NCBI GenBank assembly: GCA_946624575.1
Contig: CAMOSH010000008.1
Location: 1 to 46,395 of the forward strand
Length of the DNA: 46,395 bases
Direction: 5' to 3'
Source of the DNA: an uncultured Verrucomicrobiota bacterium
Lineage (GTDB): Bacteria; Verrucomicrobiota; Kiritimatiellia; RFP12; UBA3636
Both the position numbers and the translations under genes were made by a program. Below are positions 1 to 8,758 of this stretch, piece after piece. The stretch's first letter is position 1. Each line of letters starts with the position of its first letter. The notes beneath the pieces are model-generated. The model did not search any database and had not been told where the DNA came from. It worked only from the letters and a program-made list of their open reading frames with translations.

Positions 1-288
1 GGGGGGGAGCGCGACGCGCCCCACCCGCAGATCCCCGCCGCCGCCGCGCGCGGCGCGGACGGCTCCATCGCCGTGATGCTCGCGAACGACAGCGACGTGG
101 AAGTTCCGTTCACGCTGGAATTGGCGGCGGCGCCGCCTTCCTCTACCGGCGCGAGTGATTTCACTTCTGGCGGGGCGGCGGTGCCGCCTCGCATCCGCTG
201 CCGCATCACCGACGAACACCGCACCGATGCGGAAGCGCCGCTTCCCGCCGCGCTTCCGCCGCACTCCTTCGCGGTGCTGCTTGCGTAA
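1..288 (+). CDS. C-terminal end of a truncated ORF, probably a glycoside hydrolase/carbohydrate-active enzyme
   Basis: Frame +1 is open from base 1 to TAA at 286-288. The tail (SIAVMLANDSDVEVPFTLEL...CRITDEHRTDAEAPLPAALPPHSFAVLLA) resembles glycosidase C-terminal beta domains. Confidence 0.5.
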   Translation, partial: GGERDAPHPQIPAAAARGADGSIAVMLANDSDVEVPFTLELAAAPPSSTGASDFTSGGAAVPPRIRCRITDEHRTDAEAPLPAALPPHSFAVLLA

Positions 289-327
289 AACGGTCGCCCG
301 CGCGCTCAAATTTCAGCTCCTCATTGC

Positions 328-356
328 TTGGCTTTCGCCCGGCAGTGTGGTAGAGT
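328..356 (+). promoter_or_regulatory. Candidate sigma70-type promoter TTGGCT-N17-TAGAGT
   Basis: -35 at 328-333, 17-bp spacer, -10 at 351-356; ATG of the next CDS at 389. Confidence 0.55.
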
Positions 357-388
357 TCCCGCGTTCTCAACAAGGAGCATCTCCGATA

Positions 389-2173
389 ATGTCGAGTCGA
401 GGAATTGCAATTGGCATCGCAGCTTTCATGGGAGCATTTGCCATGGCAGGAACGGAAAATTCAAAAGCAGTTGACTGGGCGTCGCTGAACGCGGCGGCGC
501 GCGAGGACGCGCTGAGGCCTGTCCGACTTGGAGAACCCGGCGTCCACCCTTTCTGGAATGCACATTCGCGGGCGTTCATCCATCCGCCGGCATTCGACTT
601 CGGCGACATCCCCGGAGTCGAGGAATACCGCTTCGAGCTCGTCTCGGCCGCATCCCAGGACCCGACATCGGAAGACACGACAGGGCGCGACGATGCGGCG
701 GTGGCCTTGGAGGGCTCCGCCACTCTTCAGAAAAGCGCGGCCGCCGAACAACGCGTCGCGACATGGCGCGCGGCCCATCCCTGGGAGCCCATCCCGCGTG
801 AGGCGTGGGACTCGCTCCCGCCGGGTTACTACACCCTGCGAGTCGAACCCGCATCCGAAAGCGTCCCCGCCACGCCCGGCGTTTACACGCGCACCTTCTA
901 CCGCGCCGCCCCGTTTTCCGGCCCCTATCCCGAGGCGCCGCGCGGCTACCGCGAAGCCGCCGCGCGCGTCTATGCCGCAGTCGCGGCCCTCCCGCAGGTT
1001 CGCGGCTGGCTCGACTCCGACGAACCTCCGAAGGGCTACGACCTCTACTGCTACCCGTCGAAGATTCTCGGCTCGATGATCCGCGCCCTCTGCCGGGACG
1101 CGTCACGCGACTCGATCGAAATCGCCCGCCGCATGGCCGACTGGCTTCTCGCGCACAGTGAGCCTGAAGGCGCGCCGCTCGCGCACTTCCCGCCCACATA
1201 CTGGGGGAACCGCCGCCGCGTGGCCGTCGAAAACGCCGGCCGCATCATGCTTTCGTATCCGGCTCAGGCCGCCCTTGCCTATTTCGTCCTCGCGGACGCC
1301 CTGGAAAAGAGCGGCGGAACCGCCGCAGATGCGGACCGCTACCGCGCCGCCGCCCTGGCGATTGTTCGCACCTACGTGCGCCTTCAGGGCGAAGACGGCA
1401 CGTGGCCGCTGCTCGTCCGCGCCTCCGACGGCGCTGAACTCTGCCCCAACCGCATCGTGCCGGGCCGCTACATCTTTGGCATGTTCGACCGCGCGATCGA
1501 AGCCGTCGTTTCAGCGCCCTCCCAGACTCCCAGTCCTGCCGCAAGGGCGAGCGGCAAAGCCGCCGCGGCGATGGCAGTGTCCGAGTTGCGTCCTGCCGCA
1601 AGGGCGAGCGGCGAAGCCGCCGCACTTGCGGATTCCTTCGCCGCCGCTCGCGACCGCGCCTTCGCCTACGTCGATCACGGGGCGCTCGCCACCTGGAACT
1701 GGGACGGCCAGTTCGAGGACTCCAAGCCGCGCCCGCCCTACCAGAACCTTCAGAAGGGCGTGGCCATCGATACGGCAGTCCGCCTCTTCTCGCTCGGCCG
1801 CACCGCCGATGCGCTCGAATGCGTGCGCTGGTGCGAGGACCAGTTCACGGTCTGGGCCAGCCCGATCCACCACATGGACTGGAGGCACTGGAAATTGCCG
1901 ACAGCCCTTGAGCAATACGACTACTACACCCCGATCGACGCGTCCATGGCCGACATGGTGCGCGGCTTCTCGGCCGCATACGCGGCGACCGGCGACCAGC
2001 TCTGGCGCGCCAAGGCGAAGGCCATGGCCGACTGCCTCGTGCGCCACCAGCGCGCCGACGGCACCATTCCCACCTACTTCGACGAGCGCGGTGCCGGGTC
2101 CGACTGGGTGAACTGCATGATCTACTCCGCCTCCAGCCTCGAAACGGCGGCCGACGCCGGTGTCGGCGACTGA
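389..2173 (+). CDS. Secreted protein with probable (alpha/alpha)-barrel glycosidase/epimerase-like fold
   Basis: Start at ATG 389 with a signal-peptide-like MSSRGIAIGIAAFMGAFAMAG, rather than the listed 155. Aromatic-rich helical repeats (WNWDGQFEDSKPRPPYQNLQKG; HHMDWRHWKLPTALEQYDYYTPIDASMADMVRG). Confidence 0.65.
   Translation: MSSRGIAIGIAAFMGAFAMAGTENSKAVDWASLNAAAREDALRPVRLGEPGVHPFWNAHSRAFIHPPAFDFGDIPGVEEYRFELVSAASQDPTSEDTTGRDDAAVALEGSATLQKSAAAEQRVATWRAAHPWEPIPREAWDSLPPGYYTLRVEPASESVPATPGVYTRTFYRAAPFSGPYPEAPRGYREAAARVYAAVAALPQVRGWLDSDEPPKGYDLYCYPSKILGSMIRALCRDASRDSIEIARRMADWLLAHSEPEGAPLAHFPPTYWGNRRRVAVENAGRIMLSYPAQAALAYFVLADALEKSGGTAADADRYRAAALAIVRTYVRLQGEDGTWPLLVRASDGAELCPNRIVPGRYIFGMFDRAIEAVVSAPSQTPSPAARASGKAAAAMAVSELRPAARASGEAAALADSFAAARDRAFAYVDHGALATWNWDGQFEDSKPRPPYQNLQKGVAIDTAVRLFSLGRTADALECVRWCEDQFTVWASPIHHMDWRHWKLPTALEQYDYYTPIDASMADMVRGFSAAYAATGDQLWRAKAKAMADCLVRHQRADGTIPTYFDERGAGSDWVNCMIYSASSLETAADAGVGD
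1534..1623 (+). repeat. In-frame two-copy 33-bp direct repeat (57-bp period) inside the CDS
   Basis: tcctgccgcaagggcgagcggcAaagccgccgc at 1534-1566 and tcctgccgcaagggcgagcggcGaagccgccgc at 1591-1623; one mismatch. Confidence 0.85.
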
Positions 2174-2194
2174 AGGATTTCCGCGTTCGCAACG

Positions 2195-3148
2195 ATGATC
2201 ATCACCGACTACTTCCGCTCCTCCCGCGACCTCACGTGGGACTACGCCCTTCAGTGCGGCGTCTCGCACGGCACGATCCGCCTTCCGGAAACGCCGGACT
2301 TCGACCCGGCCAGCCGCGACCACTGGCGCGCAGTCGTCGAGCGCTTCCGCTCCGCCGGCATCTCGCCGCTCGTGGTGGAGCCGCTTCCCAACGCGCTCCA
2401 CGACCACATCAAGCTCGGCGACGCGCGCCGCGACGAATGCATCGAAAAGGCGCTCGCCATGTTCCCGATCATGGAGGAGTTCGGCGTCAGGGTGCTCTGC
2501 GCCAACTTCATGGCCGCGATCGGCTGGACGCGCACCCGCCAGGACCTGCCCGACCGGGGCGGCGCGCTCGTGACCGGCTTCGACGAAGCGGAGTTCCGTG
2601 CGCCGGAGGGAACTCCGGCGCTCTCCGAAGCCGCTCTCTGGGACAACCTCGCCGTCTTCCTGCGCGCGGCGGTACCGGTCGCGGAAAAGCACGGCATCCG
2701 CATCGCGCTGCATCCCGACGACCCGCCGCTGCCGCGACTCGGTCCGGTTTCGCGCATCCTGATTTCGGCCGCCGCCTACGAACGGGCATGGGCGCTCGCG
2801 CCGTCGCCGAACCTCGGCGCGACCTTCTGCCAGGCGACCTTCGCCATGATGGGCGAAGACGTGTATTCCCTCGTTCCGCGCTGGAGGGACCGCATCTTCT
2901 TCGTCCACTTCCGCAACGCGCGCGGCACCGCGAAGCGCTTCCGCGAGACCTTCCACGACGACGGGCAGCTCGACATGGCGCGCCTCGCGCGCCTCTACGC
3001 CGAGCACCTTCCCGAAAGCACCCCGATCCGCGTTGATCACGTTCCCGCCATGGGCGCCGCCGACGCGCGCGACGGCTACGGCGCCACCGGCCGCCTCTTC
3101 GCGCTCGGCTACCTCAAGGGTCTGCTCTCCGCCGCCCAAGTTCGCTGA
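2195..3148 (+). CDS. Mannonate dehydratase (UxuA)-like / xylose-isomerase-like TIM barrel
   Basis: ANFMAAIGWTRT, RIALHPDDPP, FCQATFAMMGEDV and RIFFVHFRNARG match UxuA-type motifs. Confidence 0.75.
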   Translation: MIITDYFRSSRDLTWDYALQCGVSHGTIRLPETPDFDPASRDHWRAVVERFRSAGISPLVVEPLPNALHDHIKLGDARRDECIEKALAMFPIMEEFGVRVLCANFMAAIGWTRTRQDLPDRGGALVTGFDEAEFRAPEGTPALSEAALWDNLAVFLRAAVPVAEKHGIRIALHPDDPPLPRLGPVSRILISAAAYERAWALAPSPNLGATFCQATFAMMGEDVYSLVPRWRDRIFFVHFRNARGTAKRFRETFHDDGQLDMARLARLYAEHLPESTPIRVDHVPAMGAADARDGYGATGRLFALGYLKGLLSAAQVR

Positions 3149-3347
3149 CATGGAGATCCGGAAGGGCGGCATCCGGACGCGCTGGCGTTCATCGGAGGCC
3201 GGTGGAACCGCCTCTGGTCGCAGGAACGCGGCCGCGCCTTTGCCGCGATTCGACACGCGGCAGACGTCGGCGCACCGCCGATATCGCCAAAGCTGCGGAA
3301 ATGATCCGCGCCGAGGCTAGCGACGACCTCGGCGCCGCCGCGCGACT

Positions 3348-4583
3348 TCAAAGCGCCGCGTAGAAGCCCAACAGCTCTGAAGACAACGCGCGCCAGTCGT
3401 GGCGCGCGGCGGCGGCGCGCCCTGCGGCGATGGCGGCAGCCCGGTCGAAATCCGGGGACAGCACACGGCGCAGCGCCGAGTCGAGGGATTCGGGGGAAGA
3501 AGGCGCGGCGGCGGGATCGAAAACGACGGCAGCACCCGGATTCGCCTCGCATAGCCGAGCCAGCCCGCCCACGCGCGCCGCAGCAACCGGCACCCCCGCT
3601 GCCCACGCCTCCAGAACGGCAATGCCGAACGGCTCGTGCCTGCTTGCAAGCGCAAAGGCGTCGGCGGCGCGGTATTCGGCCGCGAGTTCCGGAGACCCGG
3701 GGCTCAGCGGCCCCACGACGGCAACGCGTCCCGACACGCCAAGTTCGTCCGCGCGCCTCCGAATCAGTTCAAGATAGTCCGGCTGCGTGACCGGACCGAC
3801 CAACCGCAGGAAAAAGCCGGGATTCCGCGAAAGCGCCTCGACGAGAGCCAGCTGATTCTTCTGCCGGTCAATCCGCGCGACGCAAAGGACCGTAGGACCG
3901 ACGGAGCGCCGAACCGCCAAATCGCCGGAGCGGTCTTCGCGTACGGAGCCGGAGAACAGAGCAGTGTCCACTCCATTGGGCAGGAAAAGTACGTGCGGAT
4001 GGCGGGCGCGCCAGTAATCTGCCTCGTCCGCGCCCACGCACACGATGCCATCGAAATCCTCCGGGACGCGGCGTACGCGGCGCAGTGCTATGTCAAGCGC
4101 CTTGCCCCACGGGACGCGGTGGCGCGTGGGGGCGCGCAGACTGGCGGCCTCGTCCTCCGGAACTAGCGCCCCGCCGCCATGCAGGGAAATCACGCTCCGA
4201 ATCTTACGGCCTTCGACTCTCGACATTCGACTTGCCACGCGCAGACAAAGCTCCGCGATGCGCGCCATCGCGTGGCAGTGAACCACGTCCGGGCTCCACT
4301 CGCGCAGCGCGCGCCCAAGTCCGGGAACGAACGGATTTCCGCCCTTGCGGTCGAGTTCCGCGACGAGGCGCCTCGGCATTGGCCACCACGGATAAACGGG
4401 GCGGAACCGGAAGACTTCGATTCCGTCGCGCACCTCGCGCTCAACCGGGCAAAGCGCGGTCGTGGCGAAAACGCGCACATCGTGGCCGGCGGCCTTTTGG
4501 GCGCGCGCCAAGTTCCAGACCACCTGCTCGGTGCCGCCCCAGTCGTCAAACGAAAGGCGGCGCACGACGTGCGCGATCTTCAT
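3348..4583 (-). CDS. GT4-family glycosyltransferase
   Basis: MKIAHVVRRLSFDDWGGTEQVVWNLA start; LCVARIDRQKNQLALVEAL; ALASRHEPFGIAVLEAWAAGVPVAAARVGG E-x7-E region. Confidence 0.88.
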   Translation of the reverse strand: MKIAHVVRRLSFDDWGGTEQVVWNLARAQKAAGHDVRVFATTALCPVEREVRDGIEVFRFRPVYPWWPMPRRLVAELDRKGGNPFVPGLGRALREWSPDVVHCHAMARIAELCLRVASRMSRVEGRKIRSVISLHGGGALVPEDEAASLRAPTRHRVPWGKALDIALRRVRRVPEDFDGIVCVGADEADYWRARHPHVLFLPNGVDTALFSGSVREDRSGDLAVRRSVGPTVLCVARIDRQKNQLALVEALSRNPGFFLRLVGPVTQPDYLELIRRRADELGVSGRVAVVGPLSPGSPELAAEYRAADAFALASRHEPFGIAVLEAWAAGVPVAAARVGGLARLCEANPGAAVVFDPAAAPSSPESLDSALRRVLSPDFDRAAAIAAGRAAAARHDWRALSSELLGFYAAL

Positions 4584-7500
4584 TTCCCGCCGTCTTCAGG
4601 CGTCGGTTCGGAGAACACCTCCCCGAGCGATTTGGATGACACCGGCTTGAGCAGGATTCCGTCGAAGCCCATGTCCGCGAATTTGCCGCGCATCTCGACG
4701 TCGGCCGTGACGACGATCGTGCAGGTATCGGCGATGGTCTTGTCGGCGCGAATCTTCCTGACGAGGCCCTCGCCGTCCAGATTTGGCATCCACATGTCGG
4801 TCAGCACGAGATCGTACGGATTGTCGCCGGCCTCCAGAAGCGCCTTGCACGCCTCTTCGCCGTCGGCGGCGAACGTAACGTCGAATGTGCCGAATTTCTT
4901 GAGCAGGGCGCGAAGCACCTTGAGATTCAACGCCGAATCGTCCGCAAGCAGTATGCGACGTGGCTTGCTGACGCGACGGGAAATCGAAACCGACGTGTTA
5001 TTTTCGACGGGCGCGGCGTTCTCCACCGCCAGCGAGGCGATGGAAGGCGGTGGCGGCGGAGGAGGAGGCTCGGGTTGCGCGGAAAGTTGCGCAGTGGCGC
5101 GCTCCGCCGTGGCCGGGGCCTGCGGCGCGGCGGCTTTCGCCGCGGCCGGCGGCGCCGCTGTCGCGGCCGCAGGCGTGGCTACTGCGGTCGAAGAAGGCGC
5201 AGGCGTGGACTCCACGCCGGGCAGCGTGACCGTGAATGTGGATCCGCGCCCAAGCTCCGACGTGACGTCGAGCCGGCCGCCGCGCGACGTCACGAGGTTC
5301 TTGCAGATCGCGAGTCCAAGCCCGGTCCCGCCATGGCGCGAAAGCTTAGAGTTCACCTGGGTGTAGGGACTCGTGATGTTCTTCAGGTCCTCGGGAGCGA
5401 TTCCCACGCCGGTGTCCGCAATCGAAAAACGCAGAGTCCCGAAAAGCGAACCCTCCGCCGCCTCGTACCAGGCGCGCAGCACGACGCTGCCCCTGTCCGT
5501 GAACTTGATCGCGTTGCCCACGAGATTGAACGCCACCTGGCGCAGGCGATGCGGATCGATGAGAAGCGTCGGCATCGGGGCGATTTCGCAGCGCAGCTCC
5601 ACGTCGGGCTTTGCGTTCGTGGCGCGGAACGAATCCACGACGACCGAAAGTGCGCGCGGCACGTCCGTGGGCTCGGTCTTCTCGTCGACAAGTCCGGATT
5701 CGAGCTTCGAGAGATCGAGGATGTCGTCCACGATTCCGATGAGGGTCTTGCCGCTCTTCGAGATGGAATCAAGCGCCTCCCTGCGCTCCTCCTCGGTCTT
5801 GAAGCCCTCCTTGAGCATTTCCGAGTAGCCGATGATGGCGTTCAGCGGGGTGCGAATGTCGTGGCTCACAGTGGAGAAGAAGTAGCTGCGCGCCCTGGAC
5901 TTCTCCTCCTCCAGCTGCCGCTCGCGCCGGCGCAGGATGTTGTAAAGGCTGAACAGGACAAGAATCGAAAGCGAGGTCAGCCCGATCTGCATGACGTGGA
6001 CCTTGGCGAGGGCGTAGTTTGCGCGGTCTGAACTGCGCTTGATGGCGCCAAGCCACTTCTCCGGGGACGGCGCGTCGGCTCCATGGCGCCAGATCGACGA
6101 CACCTGTTCGAATTCACGCTTCTCGATGGTGCGGGTCGCGGTCCGCATCCACATCACGGACATGAACAGGATCATCGCAAGCGTGGAAATCCAGACTACG
6201 GTCGACCTGCCGAAGCGCATCTCGTTGTCAAGACGGAAAATGTGGTGGAACCAGAGCAGCCCGGCAATGGACCATACCACGAGAATCAGGTAGGACTCCA
6301 TCGCCATGGCGGAATCGGCGGCGAAATTCGGCACGATGAAAACGACGGCGACGCCCACGGCAAGCGCCAGCCCGCAGAGACCGACTGCGGCGTCGAAGCG
6401 GCGGCCGTCGGCCCGCGCGAGCTTCCACGTGGCGGCGGAAGTGTAGGCGTAGGCGATGGCGGCGCCCACGGTGGTGACGTCGACAATGAAGCCGATCGCC
6501 GTGCGGCCGAGAAGTGGCACGAGCGCCGAGACCGCCGCAACGGCCAGCGTGGCGTTGCGCGGGGCGCCGCGCCCGCTGACGCGACCGAACCACTCCGGCA
6601 GCAGGCGCTCGCGCGACATCGCGGCAATGAGTCGCGCAGTCACGAGCGTGTTGCCGACAAGGTTCGTGAAGACCGCGCCAAGCATCGTCACGGCAATCGC
6701 GGCCACGCCGGCGACGCCCATCACACGCCCGGCGGTGGCGAACGTCGGCAGACTCAGCGCACCCTCCTGCTCTCCGAGTTTTCCGATATACTCGTCCCAG
6801 GACGCAAACCCTTCCACGGGAGCGAGAACCGGCAGCACCGCAAGAAGCGAGTACGCCACGACGGCGGCCACAAGCGCGACGACCATCACGCGGAACGACT
6901 TCCCCACGGGAAAGGCGAACTCACCGGACACGTGAGAAATCGCCTCGAAACCGACGAAGATCCACGGCGAAAGCGCCACTATCGCCAGCACCTGCCCGGC
7001 ATGCGAAGTGTCCGAAGGCGAAAACGCAGGCGCAATCGCGCGCAACCCGCCGTTGTGCTTCGCGACGGCCACGCCGAAAATCACCGCGATGCCCACGAAA
7101 AACGCGATTCCCAGAAACGCCTGGACGCGGCTGGAAAGGCGCGGGCGGCAGCATATCGCGGTCGCGACCGCGATCGCCACTGCGGCGAGAAGCACGTCGC
7201 CGCCGCAGACCTCGAAGCCCGCGACCGTGTATCGGAAGCCGAAGCGCAGCACGTCGCCGAACACGTAGCGCGATATGATCGCCAGAGCGGTCGCGTTCGC
7301 CCAGATGATTGCGGCGTACGTAATCACCAGAAACCACGCGCACAGGTAGCCGTGGTCGATCCCGAACGCCTGCGTAGCGTATGCGAACGCCCCGCCGGGC
7401 CCCGGATTGCGGCACATCATGCAGTGGTAGTTCCATGCGATGACGGCCATGATTGCGCCGCCTATGATGACGCCCAGCACCGTTCCAAGCGGTCCGGCCT

Positions 7501-7687
7501 TCGGCAGGAAGGCGATTCCGGGCATGACGAACGACCCCCAGCCCACCGCGCAGCCAAACGCGATGGCCCAGGCTCCGGCCAGCGAAAAATTCGGTCCGAA
7601 GAAAGCGGACCCCGCGCCTGCCGACTTCGAATTTCCGGACGAACCGGACACCGCCGGAACAGAGCCGGCATTGTTGCTGGATTTCAT
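4580..7687 (-). CDS. Amino-acid permease (APC-like) fused to hybrid histidine kinase with C-terminal receiver
   Basis: N-terminal ~12-TM permease (GAWAIAFGCAVGWGSFVMPGIAFLPKAGPLG; GGAFAYATQAFG), then HisKA (FFSTVSHDIRTPLNAIIGYSEML), HATPase (NLVGNAIKFTD, DTGVGIAPEDL, GGTGLGLAICK), Pro/Ala linker, REC (LLADDS, LVLTDMWMPNLDG, VVTADVE, LLKP). Start taken at MKSSNN (7687); TGA of the upstream gene overlaps this ATG. Confidence 0.92.
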   Translation of the reverse strand: MKSSNNAGSVPAVSGSSGNSKSAGAGSAFFGPNFSLAGAWAIAFGCAVGWGSFVMPGIAFLPKAGPLGTVLGVIIGGAIMAVIAWNYHCMMCRNPGPGGAFAYATQAFGIDHGYLCAWFLVITYAAIIWANATALAIISRYVFGDVLRFGFRYTVAGFEVCGGDVLLAAVAIAVATAICCRPRLSSRVQAFLGIAFFVGIAVIFGVAVAKHNGGLRAIAPAFSPSDTSHAGQVLAIVALSPWIFVGFEAISHVSGEFAFPVGKSFRVMVVALVAAVVAYSLLAVLPVLAPVEGFASWDEYIGKLGEQEGALSLPTFATAGRVMGVAGVAAIAVTMLGAVFTNLVGNTLVTARLIAAMSRERLLPEWFGRVSGRGAPRNATLAVAAVSALVPLLGRTAIGFIVDVTTVGAAIAYAYTSAATWKLARADGRRFDAAVGLCGLALAVGVAVVFIVPNFAADSAMAMESYLILVVWSIAGLLWFHHIFRLDNEMRFGRSTVVWISTLAMILFMSVMWMRTATRTIEKREFEQVSSIWRHGADAPSPEKWLGAIKRSSDRANYALAKVHVMQIGLTSLSILVLFSLYNILRRRERQLEEEKSRARSYFFSTVSHDIRTPLNAIIGYSEMLKEGFKTEEERREALDSISKSGKTLIGIVDDILDLSKLESGLVDEKTEPTDVPRALSVVVDSFRATNAKPDVELRCEIAPMPTLLIDPHRLRQVAFNLVGNAIKFTDRGSVVLRAWYEAAEGSLFGTLRFSIADTGVGIAPEDLKNITSPYTQVNSKLSRHGGTGLGLAICKNLVTSRGGRLDVTSELGRGSTFTVTLPGVESTPAPSSTAVATPAAATAAPPAAAKAAAPQAPATAERATAQLSAQPEPPPPPPPPSIASLAVENAAPVENNTSVSISRRVSKPRRILLADDSALNLKVLRALLKKFGTFDVTFAADGEEACKALLEAGDNPYDLVLTDMWMPNLDGEGLVRKIRADKTIADTCTIVVTADVEMRGKFADMGFDGILLKPVSSKSLGEVFSEPTPEDGGK

Positions 7688-8505
7688 GTCTTTACACGAC
7701 CCCGCACGAAAACCCTTCCGCATGCCAGGCACGCGGAAAGCCATGAGAACTTGACGAAACCAACCGCATAACGTCGCCAAAGCCGGCCCGGCTCCTGCAC
7801 GATGCGGTGCACCCACTCCAGACCGCAGCGCTGCACCCACCTGGGCGCACGCCTTACGCGGCCTGAAACAAAATTGAACGACCCGCCGACTCCAAGCGCG
7901 ACCGCCGCGTCAATCCGCGCCAGGTTGCGCCTGATCCAGAGCTCCTGCTTGGGGTTGCCGAGCGCGACGAAAAGCACGTCCGGCCGCGCCGCCGAAATGC
8001 GCGCGAGAAGCGCGTCCTGCGGCGCGTCAGGATCCACGCGAGAGGAATCGGTTCCGGCGATTGCAGGAGAGCCGGAGACGCCAAGCCGCGCGAACGCGTC
8101 GGCAAGAACCTCCGGGGTGCCACCAAGCACGAAGAAGCGAAGGCCCTCGGCGGCGCACGCGCGGCAGAGCGCGGGCGTGAGGTCCGATCCCGCAACGCGC
8201 TCCGGCAGCGGATCGAACAGGATGCGGGAAAGCGCCACGATCGGCATGCCGTCGGCCGTCACCATGTCGGCGCCGCGCAGGCAGTCCAAAAGCTCACCGC
8301 CACGCCGCCACGGACGCCACGGCACCGCGTTCACCACGAAATCGACGTTGACCGTGGCGACGACTTTCGGCGGACCGGCGGAAAGGCCGGCCTCCCGCCG
8401 TGCGCGCCCCTCACGCGCCCAGCCGAGAATGCGCGCCAGCGCCTCGGCGTTGGTCACGCGGGAAACCGGGATCCCGAAAAGAGAAAATGAGTCCGCGCGT
8501 TCCAT
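7684..8505 (-). CDS. WecG/TagA/CpsF family glycosyltransferase
   Basis: FVLGGTPEVLADAF; PDVLFVALGNPKQELWIRRNL; ALGVGGSFNFVSGRVRRAPRWVQRCGLEWVHRIVQEPGRLWRRY. Confidence 0.93.
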   Translation of the reverse strand: MERADSFSLFGIPVSRVTNAEALARILGWAREGRARREAGLSAGPPKVVATVNVDFVVNAVPWRPWRRGGELLDCLRGADMVTADGMPIVALSRILFDPLPERVAGSDLTPALCRACAAEGLRFFVLGGTPEVLADAFARLGVSGSPAIAGTDSSRVDPDAPQDALLARISAARPDVLFVALGNPKQELWIRRNLARIDAAVALGVGGSFNFVSGRVRRAPRWVQRCGLEWVHRIVQEPGRLWRRYAVGFVKFSWLSACLACGRVFVRGRVKT

Positions 8506-8512
8506 GGCCTCC

Positions 8513-8758
8513 CTACCCTACCTTTCTGAGAAGCGCCTCCATCATGGCGTGGTAGTTCCAGCCGACGACGGCCATCGCCAAGCCGCCCAGGGAGATGCCG
8601 AGCAGCGAGCCCAGCGGCCCCGCCTTGGGCAGGAATGTCGTGCCTGGCATCACGAACGCGCCCCATCCGACGGCGCACCCGAACGCGAGAGCCCAGGCCC
8701 CCAACGGCGACAGATGCGGCCGCGGACTACGTGCGGACTCGTTGTCGTTCCCCGTCAT
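8513..8758 (-). CDS. 81-aa truncated paralogue of the APC permease N-terminus (first ~2 TM helices)
   Basis: LSPLGAWALAFGCAVGWGAFVMPGTTFLPKAGPLGSLLGISLGGLAMAVVGWNYHAMM aligns without gaps to the permease-kinase N-terminus, then ends EALLRKVG*. Confidence 0.8.
   Translation of the reverse strand: MTGNDNESARSPRPHLSPLGAWALAFGCAVGWGAFVMPGTTFLPKAGPLGSLLGISLGGLAMAVVGWNYHAMMEALLRKVG

Noticed and set aside
1511-3256. 581-aa minus-strand ORF
   Set aside because: Antisense shadow of the secreted enzyme and mannonate dehydratase-like genes; Arg/Val/Ala-rich with no motif, typical of high-GC antisense frames.
6083-7771. 562-aa plus-strand ORF
   Set aside because: Antisense to the permease half of the permease-kinase; His/Arg-rich shadow frame.
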